Below, piece by piece: positions 34,706 through 47,965 of a stretch of 64,000 nucleotides of DNA. A model generated the notes under the pieces. That model ran no database searches. It was not told the DNA's origin and saw nothing but the letters and a program-made list of their open reading frames with translations. Position numbers and translations under genes: made by a program. Numbering within the stretch: the first letter of the stretch is position 1; each line of letters starts with the position of its first letter. The DNA is from Aristolochia californica. Taxonomy: Eukaryota; Streptophyta; Magnoliopsida; Piperales; Aristolochiaceae. The stretch is taken from positions 1,245,001 to 1,309,000 of the forward strand of contig JARWKL010000016.1 of NCBI GenBank assembly GCA_029961685.1, in the 5' to 3' direction.

Positions 34706-36110
34706 ACAAAAGAGGGCGGGAAGGTTGTCCTTCCACATTCCACTTCCGAATACAGAAAGCTAAAAATAAACAGCTCGATCCACTTCTCTGAATCAGAAAC
34801 CCCATCCATGACCATCTGGTTTTTTTTGTATTTAATACCTCCAGAACTTCAGCTTTCTGGTTCTTCACTGTCATTGGTGGCAAACAGGAAAAAAAGGATT
34901 CCTATTAGTGTTTTTCTTGTTTGTTCCAGAAAGACAGAAAAATTGTTATAAAATCTCCCACATTCCTCCACAAATCCATGTCACAGAATAAAAGTAACAT
35001 CCCAACCACTCCACAAATCCACGTTACAGAACAAAACGAAGGCAGAATCATGGCGTGATACCGGAGATAAAGATGCTGCACCTGCTCCTCATCCCTGATG
35101 CATTGCCTACCCATTACAATAACATGAACTCCCTGGTTTTGCATCGAATTACGCAGACCCAAAAGCAAAACTAGCAGGAAGGTTCGCAGTTCACCTCCTC
35201 TTTAATCCATTGTCTTTTAAACATTCCAAACACAGCCCGGATTTCTTGACTTTATGGGCATTCAATGTGAACGAACTGGAACATTTTGATTGAGAATAGA
35301 AGAATGTGAAGATAGAGAGGCTGGGCCGACATTCTCCGCAGGCATCTACACTCCACTGGATATCTCCCTTTAAGGCTCGTAAAGCAGAAAGAAAGAGAAG
35401 CCGGAGACAGTAACGTGCTCTTTTTTCTACCTTTCTGTAAAGCTCAACGTTATTTTCTTATGGTCTTCTCAAACAAACGCGAATATATTCATTCTTCTCT
35501 TCTAAGCGAACGCGTCGTCGCAGCATAAGATGATGGGAGTTGCAGAAGTGCCTTCCCAGAAAGGGATTAAGAATGAGAATCGTCTCCTGCTTTCACTTAC
35601 CCACTTTCAGAGATGAAGTCTCTTAACGAATAAGATTCAAAAAAAAAAAAAAAAGGGTTGTTCGTCTGATTAACAGACTACCCGGTCCCTGATTAGGATC
35701 ATGAAATTGAAAAAAAAAAAAAAAAATCAAATTCTGGGTCCTATTTCAACGCGGATAAGGAGCATATCTTTTTAAAAATTAATGCGGTTTGACTAATTCG
35801 AAAAGACATTTGATGAAATTTGAACGTCATAGAGGGTACCAACGTAGTTCCTTCAGAGATGATTGCGCTTTCTGGTTTCCAAACCAGTAAAAAAATCAAA
35901 TCTTTGGGGGAAAAGAAGTAATAGCAGGAAAAGAACAGGAAGGAGCAGAAGTGTAGAAACTAGAAAAGGATTTGCGGAAGACACCAAACAGCGTAATCTG
36001 TGTCTAGACTGCAGGCGGTGCAATCTTTTCCAGATGGGATTACTTTACCAAAAGGCAGTGTAGAGGGGTCTAAGTCATCGTCTGGAAACTTCATCTTTTC
36101 GTCGTCATCA
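34706..36110. other. Spacer, no gene seen
   Basis: No supported coding sequence. A-rich runs at about 35639-35654 and 35710-35725. Confidence 0.5.
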
Positions 36111-36111
36111 C

Positions 36112-36119
36112 TATATAAG
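36112..36119 (+). promoter_or_regulatory. TATA box of the CYSTM gene
   Basis: TATATAAG, 77 bp upstream of the ATG at 36196. Confidence 0.6.
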
Positions 36120-36195
36120 TCGGGTGGGCTGAAAGGACTCCGCATAATTTTGTGCTTCCAATTTGTTTCTCCTGGTTATCTTCAGTTGCTGAGCA

Positions 36196-36944
36196 ATGAG
36201 CGACCCCAAATATGGTTATCCTTACCCTGCTCAAGGTAAGATGTCTTTCAGTTTTGTGGTTTCTGGGAGCTGAAACTGTGGGACTTCTGCGATTCTGTCT
36301 TTCTGGTTTGATCATCTTTGATATTCATCATCTCTGTTTCTCACATTCGTTTAAGGGGCAAGCCATCTACATGGAAAAATCTTTTCATTCTTCATGATCA
36401 TTTTGTTTTTTCTGCTGTTTCTTGGTCGTGTAACACATAAGTTATGGAGAATCAACCCGGACGGTTCTGGAGATTTTGACCGTCAGTACCATCCTCAAGG
36501 GGTTTTAACAGTTCTTGATCTGAGAAATCTCTTCTGTTTGCATTTTGTGCCGTGAAATGTTAAAAAATTAGAACTGGCAAGCTAAAGTAATGGCGCTGAT
36601 GTTCCCTTCATGCTGTTTTATCGTTCGAGAATGACAACTGAGAAGATCTTCACTCTCGCTATTCCAAATTCGTTATATTTGGGAATTTCCTCTTCTGTGC
36701 CTTCTTATGTTCTCTGCTTTCACAGGCTATTACCAGGGACCTCCAGTGATGGCACCGCCTCAATATGCCCCGCCTCGGAGACAACCTGGTTTCCTCGAAG
36801 GATGGTTTGTACTATTACTCTCACTACCACTTCTGGTTCATGACCTTCAGTAAGTAATCTTTCTTGTGTTGCAGCCTTGCAGCCCTCTGCTGTTGCTGTC
36901 TTATTGATGAATGCTGCTGTGACCCCTCCATCATCTTCTTCTAG
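36196..36944 (+). CDS. CYSTM-family cysteine-rich transmembrane-module protein
   Basis: Three exons, too short to appear as one ORF: 36196-36235, 36726-36804 and 36875-36944, joined in frame to give 62 residues. The N-terminus is MSDPKYGYPYPAQGYYQGPP, rich in Tyr, Pro and Gly. The C-terminus is CLAALCCCCLIDECCCDPSI then IFF, the cysteine-rich tail-anchored module that defines CYSTM proteins. Family members are small membrane-associated, often palmitoylated proteins linked to stress tolerance or pathogen response and sometimes to non-cell-autonomous signalling. Seven of the last 20 residues are Cys. The 5' TATA box, the conserved start MSDPKYGYPYP, and GT-AG borders support the model. The second intron is short (70 bp) with a GTTTGT donor. 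Confidence 0.88.
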
Positions 36945-38506
36945 ATTTGATCGTTACGTGTGGTAGTAAATTGAGGGTTTTAGGATGTTTGGAATGGATT
37001 CCTGTAATTCTGTGTTTCAAACCATGAAAGAATTGGATCCTTTTGTGTAGTATTCCGTTGTCATCATAACCTCTTCCTGAATATATCTCAGATGTAAATT
37101 TCTGCTTCGCTTGAATTTGGTTTTGAACGCAGTCAGTGAAGAAAAGAGCTTCTTCTGTGAGTTTTTTTTAATCAAGTCTTTGGGTCTCTGTTGAGCCTGA
37201 AATTAGCCTGAAATTGGGTGATGGAGATGAGGGTTACTGTTGAGCCTGCTGATGGTGGGTGAGATAAGACATGGCGTTTAGGAGACCAATCGTGATCGAT
37301 CGATTGAACCCACCTTCTGCATTCAAAAGAGAGAAATTCGTGGAGTGGCTGATATTGAAAAAGTGAGCTTTTCAGATATCAAATGGTTGATAGAGATGTG
37401 TGATGACAGAATTCTGCGTTTCCACTTTCCAGTCCAAATTATCTAAATCACCTGGTAAACCATCCATTAATCTGACTTTCTACTAAAATCTGTTTTTTCA
37501 CTCGCCTGGTTAATTCTTCAAGACGAGAGAGAGATTTGGAACATTTCAGAGTAAATTCAATCTAGGCAAAAGCAAATTGACATGTGTGTTTGTTTGGATT
37601 GAAACTCCTTTCTGAATAAAAATAAAAGGTAGACATATTTGACTCCTAATTCATGAGGTCAATATGTGACATAATGGAGGTTAAAATAAGGAAGAAGAAG
37701 GAAGAAATCCTTATGGCTAGCCATTAAAGTGGGATTGTATTGTTAGAGTTCCACTTTAACTAGCAAAGTTGGGGTTGAGTGCATGATGCTCAACCACCCT
37801 TTCTATTGATTTTTTATTTCTAAATCTAATATGGAATCAAAATATTGATCTGAGATGGGAAGAGGAAGACAAAGAAGAAAAAGAAGAAAAGAAGAGGTCA
37901 CAGAATCACAAAGGGCAATGGTATATAAGTAAAATGAACTCTAAAATGTCTCTAGTATGAGAAAGAGCTTGGTCTCATATATAAGGCAAGATATTAAAGG
38001 AAGTAAGACAGCACAACCCCTATGTTAACTTAACAGTATACAGCATTAAACCTGAGACATCTTGGGCAAGGTACTTGAAACATCTCAGATTTAACACAGG
38101 CAAAATATCCCCTGGTCTTCATCTGTGAAAGCCACTTCAAATGAACCATATAATCCAAGTAAGATCAAGTAAAATACTCTAGAATTAGTTTATTGATGCG
38201 GCACTGGTCAAATAATGTTTCTACCAAGGGAAGAATTATAAAGCTTAATTAGGTGCTAAAGCAGTCCATGAATGAATTTTTCTGGATAGAAATATATACT
38301 TTCTAGATGTAGTACTACTAAAGATGCCCATGCCTTTGAGTTCTGATAAGAAAACATATGTATTTAGTATGCAGTTGAAGCGGTACAGCTCTTATTTGTA
38401 GCAGGTGTTTAATGGAACAAGCACCTTAATACATTATACTTATGCAATAAAACAGGAGAATGACTGTACTTACACATATTACAAATACCATCATGTTTTT
38501 CTGGTG
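36945..38506. other. Spacer between the CYSTM and GRDP genes
   Basis: 3' ends of two convergent genes; no further gene is seen. Confidence 0.5.
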
Positions 38507-41500
38507 TCACTCACTGCGACGACCACCTGAAAATAAGCCACCACCACAACTGCCACAACCTCTAGTCACGGTTGCCACCATGTTTCCATGCTTTTCATTT
38601 GCTGCCCACCTGTTCCCACTGCCACCTCCACATCCTCCACCGCAACCACCTCCACAGCCTCCACCACACCCCCCACAACCACCACCTCGAACTGCATTTC
38701 CACACCCAGCCCCACATCCTCCACACCCGCTTCCACAGCCACTGCTCTTAATTATCCGCATATTGTTCTCATCACCACAGTAATCATCAAGTCCTCCCAG
38801 ATTTGCCACTCTGCAGTCATCTGCTTTATCACTTAGATTAACACCCAGCTCTTCATTTTTAGCTATCCCACCACGTCCCTCCTTCCTGAATATGTCTGAT
38901 AACAAGTATAAGAGCAGAATAGCTGGCAAAGCGAACCAGTCTTCATTGACCTATCAGAATCCAGACGATTACGTAAGTATGGAAAATCGGTGTTTGAATG
39001 CTCAGTACTTCACAGAACAAATGAGAAGTATACCATGAGAAGGCTAGATTTCAAATTAAGCAAGGCAATTGCTTTGCCATACGGATCTTCTGTTGAAAAA
39101 CCAACTGCAGTCATAAAATCACATTCATCTTTCTGATTGCCAATGTACTTTGGTTCATATTCCAGCTTCCTCCCTTGGAAAAGTTTTACCTGTCACAATT
39201 ATAGATTACAGTGACATATGATCACTATTGCCATGAGCAGACAATTTCAACTAGGCTTTTCTCAAATATAAATAAATAAAGAGAGGATGAGAAAATTATA
39301 CCGCACGATCACCTCTGAGATCAATGCTATAACCTTCTTTGGTAGGTCTTTTCTCAAGCTGAAGGAACCAGTGAGAATCCAAGAAGGACCAACCTGTTTC
39401 AGTGGACTCAGCTAGCACACATTTGACAGCAGTGCCTCCTATTACGCCAACTAGCTCTTTCTTTTTTACCTCTCCTTTCTTCAAGTTTCTGAAAAACAGT
39501 TTAAAACAGGGGATAAATGGTCAGAGTTCAGCTTTTCATGCGTGTATTGTCAAAAAAAGACTATAATATTTCAAAAACAAACAAAGATGGTTTGAAAAGT
39601 TGACTGCCCCAAAAGTTGCTTCTGTGCATGACTCTGTGGACCAGACAGCGGACTGGATCAACCACAACTTGTATGTCCTCTAGTTAAGAGTAGAAAACCC
39701 AAAGTGATCAAAGATTTAGGGATTGATTGAACAACTTGAACAAGCTCAATCTTCTGGACTTCAGAACAGAAAAGGAACTATTTCAATTTAAATCCGATAG
39801 CAGAATTTTCTTTAGATCTGAAATCCAATTGTAGATATTTTAAATAACTAACATTTATGTACTTATGCCCAAACCACGTCTTGGTCCACAATCTGTTAAA
39901 CAAATATTGCCGCCATAGATCAGGAAAGACTGAAATGAGCTATTGAATGAATCTGACAATGGTCCAGTTAAAGGAAAAGCTCGATAGCGTGGCATTGAAG
40001 AGACACTGCTCTTCTAGCCTGTCAGTATGGATAACAAATCTTGATGTATCACATTATTCTTCTCTGCATAGAAGCATGGATTACCTGATTTGGAGGCTCA
40101 TCATCTCTTCCCCAGTGCCATCCACCACACGAGTCCAATGCCGAAGCTGCTGAATGTTCCCCGGAAGAGGGAATAAACAACTGCTAGCTACATATGGACG
40201 GAATTGGACCATATGGAATGCATGCGGGGCTACAGTCGGAATCGTCCAAGATATAGCAAGATGTAGAGTCAACGCCTTGGGTTCAGCAGCACCAGATGGT
40301 GGGTCTAACTCAAACCATTTCTCAACAGTGAGTGTAGAACTGGATCTCATCAAGTCTTGTAGAGAAACTGAAATTGTGCCCATGACTGTAGCAGGTTTTG
40401 ACAAAGGTATGTGGGACAGTGCGTCCGACATTAGCACAAATTTCAGCTCCCCATGAGGCTCACAATGGAAGGTAGCAACTTGTTTCTCCCTGGATTGGGG
40501 TAAAATTTTCAGTCTTTTCTTACTGCTGAAGAACTTATCTGGCTGGTTCTTGCTGACCAAGAGGAAGAAATCCCCCTTCTGGTGAGCTGGTAAATATTTT
40601 ACCCGAACAAACTCTAAATTAACCTGCAAGGGACAGTTACACTAGAGTAGCTAATAGCTTCACATAATTTAAGGACATTCAATGAGGAAATATTGAAAAA
40701 TGGAGCAACAAGTATCACTTCTAGATGCTTGACCGGTCCATGGTTTGGCTTTCTCAACTTGAAATTATTACAGATTGTCATGCTGGACCTTTTTATCCTG
40801 ATTTCAAGCTCATGTTTCAAAATTTATTAACATAAAGAGGACAAAGAAAGGCATTTTAAGAGCTGCTAGAAAATTGTCAGGAAACTTACCTCCATGATCT
40901 CTGTTTTTGGAAGATCAAGACATTTCTCAAACTCATTGCAAGGACCAATATCCTTGGCCACAGACTTTAGTTTCCATGGAGTGTCTGAGACAGGAGAAGG
41001 AGCATTGCCTCTATACATTGCTCCTGCTCTCCAATATCTCAACCCAAATGTTTCTTCCCACTGTTTGGCGGTTTCAGAAAAACCCGTATCCAGCTTCTTC
41101 CCCTTCGTTCGGTCAGAATCAGTATCCTCATGCTCTAGTACCCTCCCTAAAGTTTCTATCAGGTCATTGCAATACGAGGCAGGTTGTAGTTGATGAGAAT
41201 GCCAAATTAAATCGATGTCGTAAGTGGGTACACAAAAACGTCTCAAGGCTTTCTCTTTGTTTCTTTTGATAAGGTGCAAAAAGCATTTGTATCTGGCTAC
41301 TGCACCTTCAAGAAAGTGAGGATCATGCATATGAGGCCTGGATACCTGTTCAACAATGAAGAAATGAATATAAAGGTTAATTGTGCTACTAGAAGCTCAG
41401 GATATATACGAAAGATACATTAGATCTTTTCTGCCAGTAGGCACCAGTAAAATGATGCTAGAGCTCTGATCTTTTATTATTTGTAAGTAAGAGTAATTTA

Positions 41501-43206
41501 TTATTCATAACCATTGATTAAGGCTAATTAGTCAGACATCCAAGATTGTTATAGATACCAGAGAAATGATCCATAACTGTGGTCTCTCTCTCTCTCTCTC
41601 TTGGCTACCACAAGTAACTTTTGACACTGATACAGGTGATTTTGATTTTCATGTCCAACATGTATAGGCACCACAGTTATTAGTGATTCTCAAATCTTGA
41701 GTCTCTATGCAGTGAAGAAAACATCACCAATCATTATGATTGAGATTGGTTTTGAAATGTAAACAGAGATTAAGCTGGATCCATCTACTGCAGTAATTCA
41801 AAATTATTTTCCACTGTAGATTCCTAGGATTGCATAACATGCTTACTCTACATAAAATCAGAATGACAGATGCAGTACGACCAAAGAATTGCTTTGACAT
41901 GGACTCTGCCATGGATTGAATCCCATGTTATGTCTTGAGTAACCATTCTTTCACATTATATAACAATTTGTTTTCTCATGGTCACGTAGACGTGAAAAAA
42001 CTGAGACAAAGTTCACCAGGAAAGTTCCATCTATTGAGGTGGAGGCCTTCAGGAAAGTTTTAGATGAGTGGAAAAAAACAGTATACCAAATCCACTAGTC
42101 AAATAAAAAGGCATTTAATAGGAACAACATACGAAAAGCATGTTAAAGTAGAAATCATTTTGTTTACCTGATAAAAGAAAGGACTCTGCCTTCTAGCGGC
42201 AGAAGCAAGATCATATTGGATGCCAAGTTCAGCTTCATGAGAGTTTCCTGGAGCATTTTTCAATGGAAAACTGCTAAAATCTAGCTCATATGGTTCCTCT
42301 GAATATAGGCTGCTCCAAATTTCTTCTGTCTGCTGTTTGGAGATCCCTTGCACAACAGATACTACATTTTTGTTGTTCAAGATATGCCCATAAAGTTTCT
42401 CGCAATCGGCTTTGTATTGTACCTAAGTAATGTAGATTTATGACTAGAAGATTCAAAAACTTATATCAAAGAAGTGGTCATTCTCATCTATGAAAATTAC
42501 CGGATTAAGTCGGTGGCAATGCCATATCCATTCACAATCAAGAGGCACAACAAGAAAGCCTTCCAGAACTGGAGATTTCGAATGTTTAGCAAGCAAGGGC
42601 AGCCAGTATGCTTTGTACCTTAACAAGATCACTTCATAAAGTTAGAAAGAACCAAGGGGCACTCCAAGGAAGAAAGTGACTTGTGATAATTGACTATTAA
42701 TAATATTCTACTAGACTTTTATCACTAACATCGTCTTAGAATCAAGAAGCCAGTCCATTGTTATGGACATCTATAGTGTTTTTGTGCCATGTCTGGTCCA
42801 CCTCAGCCATCAAAGAGTCACAAAATAAGAAAAAAAACCAAAAACATTAAGGTATTTTCCCCTAATCAACATCCAGAGCTGTTCAAAGTATTATAATCTA
42901 GTGATTTGAATCACAAGAAAAGGCAAAAGACAGACAACGCTGTATGCTGAAGAACAGGCACATAATTAGTAAGATATGGTAGCAAATGTCATGGTCGTTT
43001 ATGAGCGAAGACAATAAAGACATGGAAAGATCTGCAAAGAAAACAAACCTGTAAATTGCTCTTTGCAGTATAGGGCCATCATATAAAAAACGGTTCTTAT
43101 CAACAGCTGCAAGAAATTGTAGCTGCTGCTGAGCTGCATCCACAAGGTCAACGCTAACTTTAATCTTCTGTGCTTCAAGCCACTCGACTTCCTGATCGTG
43201 CTCCAT
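38507..43206 (-). CDS. GRDP: Glycine-rich domain-containing protein (GRDP, DUF1399 family)
   Basis: Eight coding exons on the minus strand, in order: 43206-43049, 42618-42501, 42422-42168, 41345-40890, 40623-40085, 39488-39302, 39189-39034, 38950-38507. All borders are GT-AG and the frame is open throughout, giving 770 residues (family members about 790-820). The start MEHDQEVEWLEAQKIKVSVD matches family N-termini. DUF1399 motifs are present: PLDCEWIWHCHRLNP near exons 2-3 and YDIDLIWHSHQLQP in exon 4. A later GRDP domain (FVRVKYLPAHQKGDFFLLVS) recalls a C2/RNA-binding-like fold. The tail is a Cys-Gly run (CGGCGGGCGGGCGGG) ending GLFSGGRRSE. Arabidopsis GRDP1/2 act in ABA/stress response and growth. 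A 5'-leader intron (about 43279-43929) is likely. Microsatellites lie in introns (TC at 41582-41601). Confidence 0.93.
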
Positions 43207-43209
43207 TTC

Positions 43210-44990
43210 CTTATTGAAGAGGATCAGATACAAAGATTTTCTCCGATGGAAATTTCGAAAAACAAGATTTCAGCTCTCCTGTAAAAAGTACAAAAGGACA
43301 AAATTTAGAAAGAACAAATATACGATGCATCTCTTGTTTTCGTTCAGAAGGCAACTTTCTAATTTTCCTCATGAGAGAAGACCTTACCAAGGTAAAAGAT
43401 GACCAGAAAGCATGCCGAGATTTCTCATGCTACAGATAGAACATAATCGAACGCTCTCCATAAACTGATCGTTCAAATTGCAAATTTAACTCAAAAATCA
43501 TATAACATGGTAAAACAACTCTCAAGTGTTCATCAAATTTTACAAGAGAGAGACCCGAGAGATAATTTAATCCATTTTTCAGAATCAAAATTTTGTAAAT
43601 ATTTGAAAAGTAATGATCATAACATATGTAAAGCAGTCAAATAAAAATCACAAATTAAGAAATTTTAGCCTCCTTGTTTCACAACAACCATAAATAAGAA
43701 GAAAAAAAAAAGGCTCAAAAGATCGGGAAACCAATAGAGCATGGCAAAACTAAGCAATTCAGATCATAAACTTAAAAATCGTAGCCCAAACAGATAAAAA
43801 CAATCGAATCAACAAACATGTGAATTGGCTACTCCAGGGAAACTCGATCACTCCGCGTTATAGGCATGTGAAACAATAACACAAAACGATTCCTGAAGAA
43901 GGCGAACGAGAGATTGAAGAAAAACTCACAAAATTCCCAGAAATTCATCGAGTTTCCCCGCTCTCAGTCTCGATGCATCAGAATCCTGTTTGATTGCTCG
44001 CTCCAACCAGAAATGAGAAATCTATTTAAATTTATGCTTGACATCTTTCAAATAAGAAATTAGAATCGAAAATGAAAGATTTGTCCCTCAACTTTTTCCA
44101 GAAAGACAAAACAAGTCCAATCATTTTACATAAAAAAAAGGGTTCAAAATTCATATTTTCGATCCAAAATCCAAATAGAAATCTGCTCTATCAAGATAAA
44201 ATTTTTTTAACGAGATGATGTCTGTTTTGGTATTTACCTAATCGGCATCAAATGTTTGCCGTTGGACACAACAAGAGCACCTCAACTGGTTGTTGAGCCA
44301 TTTCGGCACAAATTATTCCAAGATATTTTGCATGACTGCAGTTGCTGAATTCAATAATTTTTTTATTTTTCTACAAGAGTTCTTATTATGCTTCCCACCT
44401 ACTTGCTTTATTAAAGACTTGTCGTCTCCCACAAGCAAAAAGAAAAGCTTGCAGTACAAGCAGTACCTGCAGTACAGTTGAGTACAATCTCGGGTAGTAG
44501 TCAACTGTGTAAACTTCCTCAGTTAATTTTTTTTCGTGTCTGTACAGTTGACTGTATTCCTTGGATTATGATTTGCTGAAACAAAAACTCATCTTCGAAA
44601 TAGTCTCGTTCTCATAATAAATCCTCCCAATTGATTGATTTACTCAGAAGTGACATGCATTTGATGGGAAAAAATCCCATTATTCTAAATGATCAGTTAA
44701 TTGATTGATCTGTTCTGGAAAAGAAATAGGACTGGAATACCAGAAACCCAGAACATCTGATGGGAAACTAGTCAAATACCAACACAAAGATGAAATAAGC
44801 AATTATGGTCCAGCTTGGACAGATTCGTATACAGAAAACAAAAAATTACAGTGAACTGTTCTCTAACTCCAATAACTTCTCTTCACTGATTAATTCAACC
44901 TAAAGAATGTTTTTTACATTTGTGTTGACCCTTTTTTCTTTGATTCTTCCGCTACCAGTACCAACACGACTACGTCAAAAAGCTGAAAAC
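43210..44990. other. 5' leader/promoter of the GRDP gene and 3' flank of the ABCG gene
   Basis: A likely leader exon lies at about 43930-44020 and is joined to 43278-43207 by a GTGAG...ACAG intron. The rest is AT-rich without a supported ORF. Confidence 0.5.
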
Positions 44991-44995
44991 TGAAC

Positions 44996-47527
44996 TCAAC
45001 TTTTTGCCCCGATTCTGGTAAGTGCAACATATGCAATTAGTCTGAATCCCACCAACATCATCAACAATGCCATAAGAGAAGTACCCACATGACCAAGGCC
45101 CACGAGTTTTATTGTGGGGAAATCTCTCACCAAACAGTATTCCTGCTTCCCACAAAGATATGTGTCGTCAATGGCGAACTGAGAATCCAGCAGGAGTAAG
45201 TAAGTGTAGTGGGTGATGGAGATGTACTTCACCCAAGAAACGAAAACTGGAACGTGCTGCACATAGTATCCGGCACTGAGGAGGAATGTGAGGGAGCAGA
45301 TGGATCCAAGTGTGGTTGCAGCCTTCTGGTCCATGATGAGGGCCCCCAATGATAGCCCCATGCCCTGGCCGACTACGACTGTGAGAAGGATCACGAAGAG
45401 GGTTTGGAAGAAGTTTGGGAATGTGGGCTTTAGGCCGGCCATCCAGTAGCTGATAGTGATGAACACGGTTGGCAAAACGAGCTCCATTGGCAAGTCGCTG
45501 CAAGTCTTGGCCATGAAGTAGGAGGAGAGCCTGTACATTCCTGAAGATCTCTCCTTTGTCAACATCTTTCGTTCTTGAGGGAACGTGAAGATGGCTTGGA
45601 ACATGGGCAGGAGGACCCAGAAGGTTGTGTAGAAGAAAAGTATTCCTGTCTGTAGGAAAGAAACAAATAATGAGTTAGATTAAGCTAGACATTAGTTTGA
45701 AAATCCAGTAAAACGGCAAATCGGAGACAAATTAACCTGATCTTGAATATGGGAGCTATCAGATTGCCACCAAAGAAAGCCGGTGAAGAACGTTACAAAC
45801 AAGATCTGGCTTATTCTTAAACCAGAGAAAGATGAGTGTTTCCCCTCCTTCATGCCCCTCTGAAGCAACACAATGAACTCTTCCCGCCAAGTTGCACTCC
45901 ATCTACTGATTTCCTTCTGGTCCTTGGTGGCTATCATTCCACTTTCAACAACCACAGAAAGCTCGTTATTCAGTTCGTTGCCAATGTTATCTTGATAAGC
46001 AGAAACTAGAAGCCCTTTTACTTCTGTACGATCTGATTGTGATTCTACAGATGATATGCCTGCAAGAAGAGGTTTTGTTAAGTCTTAATTAAGAAAATAA
46101 AAAAGTTGGGGAAGAAAAAAAAACGAAAAGACACTAAACATAATAAAATGAAGTAACATACCGTTAGCAAGATCTAAAAGGAAATCAGCAGGATTCATGG
46201 GGACACCAGGGCTCTGTCCAACACCTTCGAAGTAGTCCATTGTATCTGATCCTTTGCCGAAATAAATAGGATACCCATCTGACAACAATAAAACCTTGTG
46301 AAACATGTAAAAAATCCTGCTAGAAGGCTGATGTATGGTCATAATAATAGTCCTTCCACCTGCTGCCAGTTCCTCTAGTGTTGAAACGATCTTCTGTGCA
46401 GTTGTTGAATCCAAACCAGAGGTGGGTTCGTCAAGAAAAAGAAGACTAGGGTTTATGAGCATCTCCTGTCCTATACTAACTCTCTTCCTCTCACCTCCAG
46501 AAATCCCTCTTACCAACCCTCCGCCTATGATACTATCCTTACAATGCGTTAGTCCAAGAAGAGAGATAACAGCCATAGCTAACCCGACTTTCTCTTCTTT
46601 ACTGATTTTTCTGGGGAGCCTCAATCTTGCCGTATAGACCAGGGTCTCAGTAACTGTAAGATGGGGATACAAATCATCGTCCTGTGTGACAAAACCAGTG
46701 TTCCGAGTCATGGATTTTGAAAAGGGCATGTCATTGTAGGTTACTGAGCCGGACAGATGGCCATGGAGTCGGCCCCCCAGAGCTGTGAGCAGAGTTGTTT
46801 TGCCACTTCCAGAAGGACCCAACATTGCCAGCATCTCTCCTGGGTATACTACTCCGCTGATGCCTTTAAGGATCAATCTATCTGGTACATTGGTACTGGA
46901 AGCAGGCCAGATTGAGCATCTGTTCTTTGTTTTGTTTGGCTTGATCAGGTATTTAACTTCGACAAACTGCATTGCAGGGATATTTGATGTTACTTTCCAA
47001 ACAAATGTGTTGGAACTAGCTACTAAAAGTGAAATCCAAGATTCAAATACAATCACGATAGAAAGGGAGCATTTCTCTTCTTTCTTTCACTAATCTGCTT
47101 CTACAAGGCTGATCATATATCACAGCCAATCCCTTTACTCTTTCTTTCTTCAACATCTGTTTTATTACCGCTATATATAAGTTGTTGATTATAAATGAAT
47201 ATTATTAATTAATCGTTGTCAACTATGCCATGAAAAAAGCCAGAGAAGCAAATTTAGAGATGTACCTTTTATTTGGGTTAGAGAAAAAAAAAAAAAAAAA
47301 AAAAGAAAAGAGAAAAGCAGATACAGATGACCCAACGGCAAATCGCAATTCAATAACCAAACAGTTTACTCGCGATCAAGGAGAAGAAGAAAAGAGAAAA
47401 CGAACGAATGAAATTTCGTTTGATATTTCGCTACCTTGAGTGTAACAGGACGGTCAGTCTCCTTTCTGAAGATGGATGGCGCCTCTTCATCTTCCACCCT
47501 CAGTGTCCGTCCCAGTTCCAGGTCCAT
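44996..47527 (-). CDS. ABCG-family (white-brown complex) half-transporter
   Basis: Four exons: 47527-47435, 46966-46162, 46059-45737, 45649-44996, giving 624 residues in frame. The nucleotide-binding domain comes first: Walker A GPSGSGKT (81-88), signature SGGER (187-191), Walker B LLFLDEP (206-212), then the H-loop TIHQPSS. The C-terminal half is an ABC-2 type membrane domain with about six hydrophobic helices and the plant ABCG motifs [26 protein letters not shown] and [11 protein letters not shown]. This reverse domain order with one of each makes it a half-transporter that works as a dimer at the plasma membrane. It resembles the ABCG9/14/21/25 clade, whose members move lipids, cytokinins or ABA; the substrate cannot be assigned. 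An AT-rich TATA-like box lies near 47647-47656. A truncated inverted copy is at 31890-34312. Confidence 0.95.
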
Positions 47528-47965
47528 AGCGGATTCCCTTCTGGCCTCCGGCTAAAGCGCAAAAGACAAGAAGAACGAGAGAGAACAGGAACGCGTCCGT
47601 AGTCTGATCAGAACAAGAGCGACAGAAATGGATCGACGGAGAGAATAAAATATAAAAGAATGAAAGAAAGCGCAGTTTTGGCAACGGCGGAAGTAAAAGA
47701 GGCAAACTCTTCTCCTAGTTTAACAGCTAAGAAAACAAATTCTGTTTCGAGTCCCACAAACGAAGCCGCAAAAAGAGGCGTTCACTCCTATCTCTGCTGT
47801 AAACAGGGCATACTCAGTCGCAGTCTTTCCTGGCAACTTTTCGGCCTTCACTAATCAACCCGCTCCTCAACAGCATAATCTCATTTACTGTTCTTGCCTT
47901 CTTGCTTCATACAGCGAAGCGACAGATGCTACTAACTGCTTGTGATACTAAAAACGGAGTCTCGG
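47528..47965. promoter_or_regulatory. 5' leader and promoter region of the ABCG gene
   Basis: 47528-~47640 is homologous to the leader of the pseudogene copy (about 31890-32031). On the minus strand TTTTATATTTTATT near 47647-47656 could serve as TATA box. The pseudogene lacks an equivalent. Confidence 0.45.

Noticed and set aside
34545..34883. 112-codon minus-strand ORF
   Set aside because: Lies in the dispersed repeat downstream of the ABCG pseudogene; not conserved in the other copy and unlike known proteins.
38460..38783. Pro/His-rich plus-strand ORF
   Set aside because: Complement of the Cys-Gly tail of the GRDP gene.
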